The notes under the pieces: generated by a model | Seen by the model: only the letters and a program-made list of their open reading frames with translations | What the model was told of the DNA's origin: nothing | Database searches by the model: none | Position numbers and translations under genes: made by a program | From: JACPHD01 sp964526325 | GTDB taxonomy: Bacteria > Patescibacteriota > Patescibacteriia > Patescibacteriales > GWC2-42-12 | Assembly (NCBI GenBank): GCA_964526325.1 | Contig: CAZGKM010000027.1 | Location: forward strand, 1-8,832 | Direction: 5' to 3' | DNA length: 8,832 bases | Part shown: positions 1 through 5,554 of the stretch, one piece after another | How positions within the stretch are numbered: position 1 is the first letter of the stretch | Layout: each line of letters opens with the position of its first letter

Positions 1-25
1 ATGCCATTCGTGCAGGTCGGAACTC

Positions 26-72
<47 letters not shown>

Positions 73-235
73 GCGTTCATCCGCGCTTAAGTTTAAAGCT
101 GCCTCCGCCTTGCGGCGGAATGACTTCTCCCCTTAACGTTCGGACACTGGCCAGGCATCACCCCCTATACATCCTCTTTCGAGTTAGCAGGGAGCTGTGT
201 TTTTGTTAAACAGTCACTTGAATTCTTTAGCTGCG

Positions 236-253
236 GCCCCGCAAATGCGGGGC
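236..253 (-). repeat. 18-nt GC palindrome forming a 23S helix, repeated at 3808
   Basis: GCCCCGCA and TGCGGGGC arms form a short hairpin in a length-variable 23S helix, just before the CCGCAG segment and the ACTGTTTAACAAAAACACAG block. The same 18 nt occur again, exactly, at 3808-3825 between rnc and pilT. The helix is expected at this place in 23S; the identity to an intergenic repeat is not. Confidence 0.75.
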
Positions 254-1327
254 AGGTCTTATTGCGAACTTACGACCGCTATTTTGCCGAGTTCCTTAAC
301 GAAGGTTCTCTCGTACACCTTAGGCTTCTCGCCTCACTTACCTGTGTCGGTTTGCGGTACGGTTGCCATAATCCTTTCGCCTTGCGGCGACCCTAGAGGT
401 TTTTCTGGGCAGTTTATCCGTCTAAATTGACTCCACCAAAGGCTTCGTCTTTTAACAACGCTCGAAAATATCGGCCCGGATTTGCCTAGGCCTATTTCTC
501 ACGCCATTAACGTTCATACCATAGAAACGCTCAAACTTTTAAACCGCGTCCCCCCATCGGAAGATTACGGCAGTGCTGGAATATTAACCAGCTCATCCAT
601 CGGCTACGCCCGCACTACACGGGCCTCGTCTTAGGACCGACTAACCCTGGGTCGATTTGCGTTGCCCAGGAAACCTTAAGTTTTCGGTGGGCAGGGTTTT
701 TGCCTGCCTTTTTGCTACTCATGCCAACATTCTCTCTTCTAAATCCTCCACTCAAATTCACATTTAAGCTTCAGCGAATTTAGAATGCTCCTCTACCGCT
801 CTCTGCCCGAAGGCAGAAAACCCACATCTTCGGTAATATGCTTAGCCCCGATATATTTTCGGCGCGCGGCAACTTGACTAGTGAGCTATTACGCTATCTT
901 TAAAGGATGGCTGCTTCTAAGCCAACCTCCTAGTTGTCGCAGTCGCGACACCACCTTTTACACTTAGCATATATTTAGGGACCTTAGATTGTGATTAGGG
1001 CTGTTTCCCTTTAGACTAATGAACCTTAGCGCCCATAGTCTGACTCCTGAGCTTAACTTCCAGGTATTTGGAGTTTGGTTAAGAACGGTATCTTGCGACC
1101 CGCTCTCATTCAGTGCTCTACCCCCTGAAAGGAACACTCAAGGCTAGCCCAAAAGCTATTTCGAGGAGAACCAGCTATTGCCGAGTTCGATTGGAATTTC
1201 ACCTCTAACCACGATTCCTCCCCTAGTTTTGCACGGCTAGTGGGTTCGGTCCTTCCCCTCGATTTCTCGAGGGTTCAACCTGATCATGGCTAGATCACAC
1301 GGCTTCGGGTCTTGTATATGCGACTTT

Positions 1328-1375
1328 CTTAAATATTAGAAAGAAGGCTAAAGGGCCTACTTTCTAATAAGTAAG
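1328..1375 (-). other. Lengthened 23S hairpin (near E. coli position 650)
   Basis: Complementary arms (CTTAAATATTAGAAAG and CTTTCTAATAAGTAAG on the plus strand) close over an inner GGC/GCC stem. The segment replaces about a dozen nucleotides in E. coli, just before the conserved GACCCGAA block. This is a species-specific helix extension, judged against E. coli 23S from memory. Confidence 0.7.
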
Positions 1376-1483
1376 ACGCGGGCTATTAACCCTCGCTTTC
1401 ACTATACATGCTCCCGCTTTGCGGGATTATGTAAGCCACATACAGCAAACTCGTTGGCTCATTCCTCAATAGGCACACCGTCA

Positions 1484-1550
1484 TCCCGCACCACTTTTAT
1501 CACAAACGCTTTTATTTTATTAAAATGCTTATGTTAAAAGTGGTGCGGGA
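1484..1550 (-). other. Long hairpin extension of 23S helix 25 region
   Basis: The arms at 1484-1499 and 1535-1550 are perfectly complementary over 16 bp. The AT-rich interior can pair further with G-U and one or two mismatches, giving a hairpin of about 27 bp. In E. coli and B. subtilis this place holds a stem-loop of about 15-20 nt, so this is an extension of about 50 nt. It probably projects from the ribosome surface. The helix number is from memory of E. coli 23S. Confidence 0.8.
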
Positions 1551-1608
1551 CTCCGATTCTTTGTAAGTATATGGTTTCAGATACTATTTCATCTCCCTTA
1601 CCGGGATG

Positions 1609-1645
<37 letters not shown>

Positions 1646-1870
1646 ATCTCAAGAAGTATTTAGTCTTGGGTCATAGTCGACCCGGTTTCGTACGAGATTT
1701 CACGAGTCCCGTAGTACTTAAGATAAGTTATCGCAGAGTAATAATTCCTTTTGCTTACGGGGCTGTCACCCGCTCTGGCAGAGCTTTCCAGCTCGCTTCA
1801 ACTAAAAATTACTTTTGTTTTACCTCTACCTCACTCTTCTGGGGAGTAATAATAACTATCTTGCAACCCC

Positions 1871-1943
1871 TAATAAACATATGGACCCAGATCCTTAAGC
1901 ATTACCTCTCCACCGAAGTGGATTAGCAATACGCAGTTTAAAA
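1871..1943 (-). other. Expanded variable segment of 23S domain I
   Basis: About 73 nt lie between the conserved AAACC and GGGGTTG blocks, where B. subtilis has about 16. A CCAC-TTCG-GTGG hairpin sits in the middle and TAAAC/GTTTA can close the base. This is a helix expansion with no coding content. Confidence 0.65.
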
Positions 1944-1988
1944 GGTTTAGACTGTTCCCCTTTCGCTCGCCACTACTTAGGGAATTAA

Positions 1989-2039
1989 CACACTTTATAG
2001 AATCCACAGATTCGAAAATCCGTGCTTCTATAAAGAGTG
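1989..2039 (-). other. Extended 23S hairpin capped by UUCG
   Basis: Arms 1989-2002 and 2026-2039 pair over 14 positions with one mismatch. An inner stem of 8 bp, including a G-U pair, is capped by a UUCG tetraloop. It replaces a short stem in E. coli just before the GTAGTGGCGAGCGAA block. Confidence 0.75.
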
Positions 2040-2279
2040 CTTTATTTTTTTCTTTTCCTCCGGCTACTAAGATGTTTCAATTCACCGGGTAGTCGTCTCA
2101 CCAGCCTATATATTCAGCTGGCGGACGTTCCGATATTTAATCGGAACAGGTTTCCCCATTCGGAAATCCTCGGGTCAAAGGTTGCTTGCCACCTTACCGA
2201 GGCTTATCGCAGGCTGCTACGTCCTTCATCGTCTTCTTGAGTCAAGGCATCCACCATATACTCTTAATGAGATTTTCCC

Positions 2280-2300
2280 ACACTTTTGTTTTAAAAGTGT
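2280..2300 (-). repeat. Hairpin immediately upstream of the 23S 5' end
   Basis: ACACTTTT and AAAAGTGT form an 8-bp stem with a 5-nt loop, ending within about 3 nt of the predicted mature 23S start. It could mark or guide 5' processing. It is not the usual long stem formed by pairing the two flanks of 23S, whose other half would lie outside the window. Confidence 0.5.
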
Positions 2301-2351
2301 TTACCCCGTTAAATATTTATATTTAATCGAGGTTTATTTGTTTACTTTTAT

Positions 2352-2374
2352 TTATTATTAATAGCTAATAATAA
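2352..2374 (-). repeat. AT-rich perfect-arm hairpin in 23S leader
   Basis: TTATTATTA and TAATAATAA are perfectly complementary 9-nt arms separated by 5 nt. There is no U-tract, so it is not a terminator. Its role is unknown; a processing or spacing element in the leader is possible. Confidence 0.45.
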
Positions 2375-2453
2375 GATGCTCAATTCTCTAAAATTACTTT
2401 ATACTTTTTATTTATTTTTATTTAACTGATTGTTAATGTCCTAGGTTATTTTC

Positions 2454-2508
2454 ATAACCCATAATCCATAACCCAGTTGCGAGTTACGAGTTACGAGATA
2501 CGAGATTT
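2454..2508. repeat. Heptad-repeat palindrome in the 23S leader
   Basis: On the plus strand three 7-nt units of type ATAACCC (2454-2474) are followed by a 6-nt centre (2475-2480) and then four units of type GAGTTAC (2481-2508). As minus-strand RNA the unit GTAACTC pairs with GGGTTAT completely if G-U pairs are allowed. The next two pairs of units match at 6 of 7 positions each, so the whole element can fold into an imperfect stem of about 21 bp. Confidence 0.7.
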
Positions 2509-2516
2509 AAGGGAAC

Positions 2517-2539
2517 AAAAAAACCGCCTGTCAAGCGGT
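2517..2539 (-). terminator. Terminator-like hairpin inside the 23S leader
   Basis: In the minus direction ACCGC, a 7-nt loop and GCGGT are followed by seven T residues. The 5-bp stem is short. Its upstream arm also belongs to an 8-bp perfect alternative stem (CAAGCGGT at 2570-2577 with ACCGCTTG at 2532-2539), which would exclude the terminator fold. It lies about 90 nt downstream of the 23S promoter, so it may attenuate, be overridden by antitermination, or end a small RNA. Confidence 0.5.
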
Positions 2540-2637
2540 AAGTTAATGCGCAAAATAGAGCCGTGCCTAACCGCTTGTAAGTTTAATGAATAATGTAAGT
2601 ATTTTCATAAAATTTATAGAAGTTTTAACTAACTGGT

Positions 2638-2665
2638 ATTATACAGGATGTATAAATTATGTCAA
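2638..2665 (-). promoter_or_regulatory. Consensus sigma70-type promoter for 23S rRNA
   Basis: On the minus strand TTGACA (2660-2665) and TATAAT (2638-2643) are separated by 16 nt. Both hexamers match the consensus completely, as expected for a strong rRNA promoter. Transcription should start near 2631. It sits between pilT and 23S, which supports independent transcription of 23S. Confidence 0.85.
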
Positions 2666-2691
2666 GTGGAATAAAACCGCGAAAATACAGA

Positions 2692-2726
2692 CTAAAATAT
2701 TGGTTAAATTTTATCTAAAATTGGTT
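2692..2726. repeat. Direct repeat upstream of the 23S promoter
   Basis: CTAAAATATTGGTT (2692-2705) and CTAAAATTGGTT (2715-2726) are near-identical copies about 23 bp apart, roughly two helical turns. They lie just after the pilT stop and about 27 bp upstream of the -35 box. They could be an activator site or simple AT-rich duplication. Confidence 0.45.
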
Positions 2727-2729
2727 ATT

Positions 2730-3785
2730 TTATAGAATTCTGAACTTTTCCAAAAGTTCCGGATTATTCATATGGCTTTGCGCTATTTCTTTGGCAATAA
2801 CTTTCGCGTCATACAATCTCTTTAAATCATGGTCTAAGCTTACCATGCCTTCTTTAGAGCTGGTTTCAATAACTGTTTTAATTTGGGCGATTTTACTTTC
2901 CCTGATTAAATTTGAGACGGCCGGAGTGTTGGTTAGAATTTCTCTGGCCGCTATGCGTCCGCCGCCTACTTTTAAGAGCAGTCTTTGCGAGATTACCGCC
3001 GCTAGCGTCATGGACAGCTGCATCCTGACTTGCGTCTGCTGGTGGGGCGGAAAAATATCAATAATACGATCTATGGTTTGCGCCGCGCTATAAGTATGTA
3101 AAGTAGCTAAAACCAAATGTCCGGTCTCGGCCAAGGTTATAGTCATGCCGATAGTTTCTAAATCTCTCATTTCGCCCACCATAATAACATTCGGGTCTTG
3201 CCTTAAGACATGCTTTAAGCCTTGCCCGAAAGACATCATGTCGGTACCCAATTGTCTTTGCGTCACAACGCTTTTTTCATGTTTAAACCTAAATTCAATC
3301 GGATCTTCCAAGGTAACGATACTGCATCTTCTTTTTTGATTAATATAATTTATCATGGCGGCCAATGTAGTCGACTTACCGCAGCCGGTTGGACCGGTAA
3401 CTAATATTAAGCCTTGCTGTAAATTAAGCAAATCGTAAACCACCTTTGGCATCAATAAATCTTCAAGATTGGGAATAGTATCGGTGATTACTCTGGCCAC
3501 TAAACCGAGATTGCCCCTTTCGTAAAGCAAATTTATTCTAAATCTGGTTTCATTATCGTCTTCATAGCCAAAATCAAATTCTTTTTCAGCCATAAATCTG
3601 TTTTTCTGCTCTTCGGTCAATAACGGTAAAACCATTTGCTCAATATCTTTTCTTGATAGAATTTTTTTAGGATCTATCGCAACCAACTCGCCGTCAATTC
3701 TTAATAAGGCCGGGGCATCAACAACTAAATGAATATCCGAAGCGCCTTGTTTAACTGATAATTTAAAAATGTCTTGCATGGTCAT
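2730..3785 (-). CDS. pilT: Type IV pilus twitching motility ATPase PilT
   Basis: This is a cytoplasmic hexameric ATPase of the GspE/PilT secretion ATPase family that powers pilus retraction at the inner membrane. With the start at 3785 it has 351 aa, the usual PilT length. An N-terminal PAS-like region (about 1-100) precedes Walker A GPTGCGKST (131-139), the Asp box TLEDPIEF (158-165), Walker B NVIMVGEMRD (199-208) and the His box with TLHT (228-231). AVSNLIRE (289-296) matches the C-terminal AIRNLIRE motif that separates PilT from PilB. The frame stays open up to 3827, but those extra 14 codons come from the palindromic repeat at 3800-3829. MTMQDIF (or the Met at 3779) fits the family start. 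No Shine-Dalgarno sequence is visible. It follows rnc by 69 nt and is the last gene before the 23S promoter. No other pilus gene is in the window. Confidence 0.95.
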   Translation of the reverse strand: MTMQDIFKLSVKQGASDIHLVVDAPALLRIDGELVAIDPKKILSRKDIEQMVLPLLTEEQKNRFMAEKEFDFGYEDDNETRFRINLLYERGNLGLVARVITDTIPNLEDLLMPKVVYDLLNLQQGLILVTGPTGCGKSTTLAAMINYINQKRRCSIVTLEDPIEFRFKHEKSVVTQRQLGTDMMSFGQGLKHVLRQDPNVIMVGEMRDLETIGMTITLAETGHLVLATLHTYSAAQTIDRIIDIFPPHQQTQVRMQLSMTLAAVISQRLLLKVGGGRIAAREILTNTPAVSNLIRESKIAQIKTVIETSSKEGMVSLDHDLKRLYDAKVIAKEIAQSHMNNPELLEKFRIL

Positions 3786-3799
3786 ATGATTACTATTGC

Positions 3800-3829
3800 C
3801 ATTGCGAGCCCCGCATTTGCGGGGCAATG
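3800..3829. repeat. Palindromic repeat between rnc and pilT
   Basis: CATTG and CAATG flank an 18-nt core (3808-3825) with GCCCCGCA/TGCGGGGC arms. It is GC-rich in an AT-rich spacer and lies just upstream of the pilT start. From memory it resembles the short ATTGCGAGCCCCGC-type dispersed repeats of many bacterial genomes. The core recurs exactly in the 23S gene at 236-253. It may act as a 3' stabilising hairpin for the rnc message. Confidence 0.75.
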
Positions 3830-3854
3830 ACAGATAAATATTTAATTATATATT

Positions 3855-4547
3855 TTACCAATTTTTATTTATCAATCCTTCTTCGGCCGCGGCTACTTGA
3901 GCTTCCTGCTTTGACGTGCCTTTGCCTCGTGAAATTAATTCGTTATGCAAATAAAGGCCGACCACGAATTCTTTGGCATGATCCGGACCGGACTCGCTTA
4001 AAACTTTATAGTGCGGAGTTACGCCGTAAACCTCTTGAGACTTTTCCTGAAATTTTGACTTGGGATCAAGGTAAAGCTTATTTTTTAAAATATTATCCAA
4101 TTTGGAAAGAATGAACGCTTTTACGAATTTTTTTGCCGTCTTTATCCCTTGGTCTAAATAAAGCGCGCCGATAATTGCCTCCATGGCATTGGCTAAAATA
4201 TATTGCCGCGCTTTTGAATTTTTATCCTTGGACTCTCCTTTGGACAAATACAAATATTTATCTATGCCGAGCTCGTCGGCGATTACGGCAAGCATCCGGT
4301 AATTAACCAGGCTGGCCCGCCAGTTCGTCAGGTCGCCTTCCGGGGTTTCGGTAAAATCATGAAACAAAATTTCCGTAACTATTATTTCTAAAACCGCATC
4401 GCCTAAAAATTCCAAACGCTCGTTATGATGCAACCCGAAATCAGGATGCTCGTTTAAATAAGATCTGTGCACTACTGCTTGCTTTAATAGGTCAATATTC
4501 TTAAATTTAACGCCCATTAACGCTTCTAGTTTGGAAAAGTCTTTCAT
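3855..4547 (-). CDS. rnc: Ribonuclease III
   Basis: A double-strand-specific endoribonuclease that cuts the long stems flanking 16S and 23S in rRNA precursors and processes some mRNAs. At 230 aa it is full length. The catalytic domain carries the signature NERLEFLGDAVLE (42-54) with acidic residues E43, E46 and D50. The second half of the site reads ILANAMEA (117-124), giving E123 but N120 where E. coli has the metal-binding Asp (D114). The C-terminal double-stranded-RNA-binding domain runs from about 159 to 229, ending in GTSKQEAQVAAAEEGL. The start at 4547 follows directly after a heptad palindrome and has no Shine-Dalgarno sequence. It lies 83 nt downstream of nusB and 69 nt upstream of pilT, probably in one transcript from the rpmF promoter. 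Confidence 0.96.
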   Translation of the reverse strand: MKDFSKLEALMGVKFKNIDLLKQAVVHRSYLNEHPDFGLHHNERLEFLGDAVLEIIVTEILFHDFTETPEGDLTNWRASLVNYRMLAVIADELGIDKYLYLSKGESKDKNSKARQYILANAMEAIIGALYLDQGIKTAKKFVKAFILSKLDNILKNKLYLDPKSKFQEKSQEVYGVTPHYKVLSESGPDHAKEFVVGLYLHNELISRGKGTSKQEAQVAAAEEGLINKNW

Positions 4548-4553
4548 GATAAT

Positions 4554-4628
4554 GAAAATTTGAAATTTGTAATTGGTAATTTGTCCTGTTTAACCAGGGA
4601 CGAATTGCAAATGACAAATGGCAAATTA
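4554..4628. repeat. Heptad-repeat palindrome between nusB and rnc
   Basis: Four 7-nt units of the type TGAAATT/GGTAATT (4554-4581) lead into a GTCCTG...CAGGGAC stem around 4583-4601. Four more units of the type CAAATGA (4601-4628) follow on the other side. The two arms are imperfectly complementary with many G-U pairs, so the whole spacer can fold into a hairpin of about 35 bp. The design matches that of 2454-2508, with different unit sequences. It fills nearly all of the nusB-rnc spacer. Confidence 0.7.
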
Positions 4629-4630
4629 TT

Positions 4631-5116
4631 TTAATTGTTAGTTGATTCTTCGGTTTGTGGCCCGTCTGCCGGCGAGGCAGGCTTTTCTTTCTTTTTAATA
4701 GTCTCGGCCACATCTTTGTAAATTGCGCCTAATACTCCATTGACGAACTTGCCTGACGACTCGCCGCCAAAAGTTTTGGCTATTTCAATGGCTTCGTTAA
4801 TGGCTACTTTTGAAGGTATATCCTGATCGAAAACCAATTCATAAACGCCAATGCGCAAAATATTTCTATCGACTATAGTAATCTGATCCAAAGGCCATTC
4901 GGTAGCATACTTGGTAATATAAGCATCAATTTCGGCTTCATGCTTTATCACGCCGTTGATTATGCATTTAACAAAGCCATGATCGTTAAATTTTGGAGCG
5001 AACTGCTTAAAATTTTGCTCAATTAAATTGTTGAGGTTCTGTTCCTGCCGACCGTTAAAATCCCAAGAAAACAAAGTTTGCATGGCGATCGTTCTGGCTA
5101 AATGGCGGTTAGACAT
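4631..5116 (-). CDS. nusB: Transcription antitermination factor NusB
   Basis: An RNA-binding protein that, with ribosomal protein S10, recognises boxA in rRNA leaders and keeps RNA polymerase reading through terminators. The N-terminal SNRHLARTIAMQTLF (2-16) and the C-terminal segments RNILRIGVYEL and KVAINEAIEIAKTFGG followed by GKFVNGVLGAI are typical of the all-helical NusB fold. At 161 aa it exceeds the usual 130-145 aa because of a polar tail after about residue 138. Part of that tail, KPASPADGP, is the translation of a small GC-rich inverted repeat at 4664-4682. No Shine-Dalgarno sequence precedes the ATG at 5116. It lies between rpmF and rnc, in the same direction, and close to a 23S gene whose leader has a terminator-like hairpin. 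Confidence 0.95.
   Translation of the reverse strand: MSNRHLARTIAMQTLFSWDFNGRQEQNLNNLIEQNFKQFAPKFNDHGFVKCIINGVIKHEAEIDAYITKYATEWPLDQITIVDRNILRIGVYELVFDQDIPSKVAINEAIEIAKTFGGESSGKFVNGVLGAIYKDVAETIKKKEKPASPADGPQTEESTNN
4664..4682. repeat. GC-rich inverted repeat within the 3' end of nusB
   Basis: GTCTGCC (4664-4670) and GGCAGGC (4676-4682) are inverted arms, 6 of 7 matching, around a 5-nt centre. It is much richer in GC than its surroundings and encodes part of a NusB tail that the family does not need. It looks like a small mobile or dispersed palindrome captured in frame. Confidence 0.5.
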
Positions 5117-5136
5117 AAATTATTCTACAATCATAA

Positions 5137-5158
5137 ATCATATAAAATTTTATATGAT
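5137..5158. repeat. Perfect 22-bp AT palindrome in the rpmF-nusB spacer
   Basis: The half-site ATCATATAAAA is followed directly by its exact reverse complement, with no spacer. It lies 21 bp upstream of the nusB start. It could be an operator for a dimeric regulator, or a cruciform or RNA hairpin. There is no U-tract after it on the minus strand. Confidence 0.55.
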
Positions 5159-5172
5159 ACGATATAATTTTT

Positions 5173-5211
5173 GAAAGTATTTATCATCCCCTTGCGGGAG
5201 AAAACTTTTTC
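5173..5211 (-). other. Imperfect hairpin downstream of rpmF, GCAA loop
   Basis: In the minus direction GAAA..GTTTTCTCCC and GGGGATGATAAATACTTTC pair imperfectly around a GCAA tetraloop, about 22 nt after the rpmF stop. No U-tract follows. It may be a weak terminator, an RNase III target or a stabiliser of the rpmF message; the sequence does not decide. Confidence 0.35.
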
Positions 5212-5233
5212 AAAAAAAATTTTCAAAGGTTTT

Positions 5234-5434
5234 TTATTTCTTCTCTTTCTTAATCCTGGTTTTTATCTTTAAAACTTCGCGCCCTTTATATGAGCCGCAA
5301 AATTTACAAGCACGATGAGGCAATACGGCTTTACCGCATTTCGGGCATTTGTTTAATTTTACTTTTTTTAAGGCTTGATGCGAACGGCCGCGTCTGGCTT
5401 CGCTTCTAGACCTTCGTTTGGCTGGTACGGACAT
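5234..5434 (-). CDS. rpmF: 50S ribosomal protein L32
   Basis: A small, very basic zinc-ribbon protein of the large ribosomal subunit. The 66 aa match the family length. The start MSVPAKRRSRSEARRGRSH is the classic L32 N-terminus. Two cysteine pairs, C30/C33 (CPKCG) and C43/C46 (CKFCG), form the zinc site, so this is the zinc-binding (C+) form. The tail is lysine-rich. It is the first gene behind the promoter at 5509-5538, with a leader of roughly 65-70 nt and no Shine-Dalgarno sequence. nusB and rnc follow in the same direction, so the unit appears to be devoted to ribosome production. Confidence 0.96.
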   Translation of the reverse strand: MSVPAKRRSRSEARRGRSHQALKKVKLNKCPKCGKAVLPHRACKFCGSYKGREVLKIKTRIKKEKK

Positions 5435-5508
5435 AATATTTTGTCAAAATCAAAAACTAAGCTTTAGTTCTGAATTTTGTGTTTACTTTAATTATTAAAA
5501 TTAATTTT

Positions 5509-5538
5509 ATTATAACTTAAAAAATCGGCTTAAGTCAA
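5509..5538 (-). promoter_or_regulatory. Sigma70-type promoter for rpmF-nusB-rnc(-pilT)
   Basis: On the minus strand TTGACT (5533-5538) and TATAAT (5509-5514) are separated by 18 nt. Five of six -35 positions and all -10 positions match consensus. It lies in the 120-nt queA-rpmF gap with a predicted start near 5502. No terminator is evident for queA, so some readthrough into rpmF is also possible. Confidence 0.75.
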
Positions 5539-5554
5539 GCATAAATAAATAAAT

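Larger units (their letters stand above)
2278..2631 (-). other. Structured leader of the 23S transcript, non-coding
   Basis: About 350 nt lie between the predicted start of transcription and mature 23S. Reading in the minus direction the leader holds a terminator-like hairpin with an overlapping alternative stem (2517-2577), a heptad palindrome (2454-2508), a GGTTAT-GAAA-ATAACC hairpin (2444-2459), a very AT-rich stretch, a 9-bp AT hairpin (2352-2374) and the hairpin at 2280-2300. No tRNA or 16S sequence is present. A 13-codon frame with no Shine-Dalgarno sequence (2567-2608, MKILTLFIKLTSG) ends in the first arm of the alternative stem; I do not consider it an established gene. Confidence 0.6.

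Noticed and set aside
1484..1550. Self-splicing intron or homing endonuclease in 23S, as known in CPR rRNA
   Set aside because: The extra segments are 35-60 nt local hairpins with no ORF and no group I or II core; flanking conserved blocks are continuous.
2454..2508. CRISPR array
   Set aside because: Units are 7 nt, contiguous and without spacers; no cas genes are present.
2278..2729. tRNA or 16S 3' end in the spacer before 23S
   Set aside because: No GGTTCGANTCC-type T-arm, cloverleaf or anti-Shine-Dalgarno 16S end was found on the minus strand.
3786..3827. Longer PilT with 14 extra N-terminal residues
   Set aside because: The extension is encoded by the palindromic repeat and does not look like a PilT N-terminus.
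4507..4713. A 68-codon minus-strand frame overlapping nusB and rnc
   Set aside because: It overlaps the well-supported nusB 3' end and rnc start in another frame and crosses the heptad repeat. Its translation is repeat sequence.
5515..5532. Terminator of queA in the CTTAA...TTAAG inverted repeat
   Set aside because: The stem is AT-rich, overlaps the rpmF promoter spacer and lacks a proper GC stem with a U-tract.
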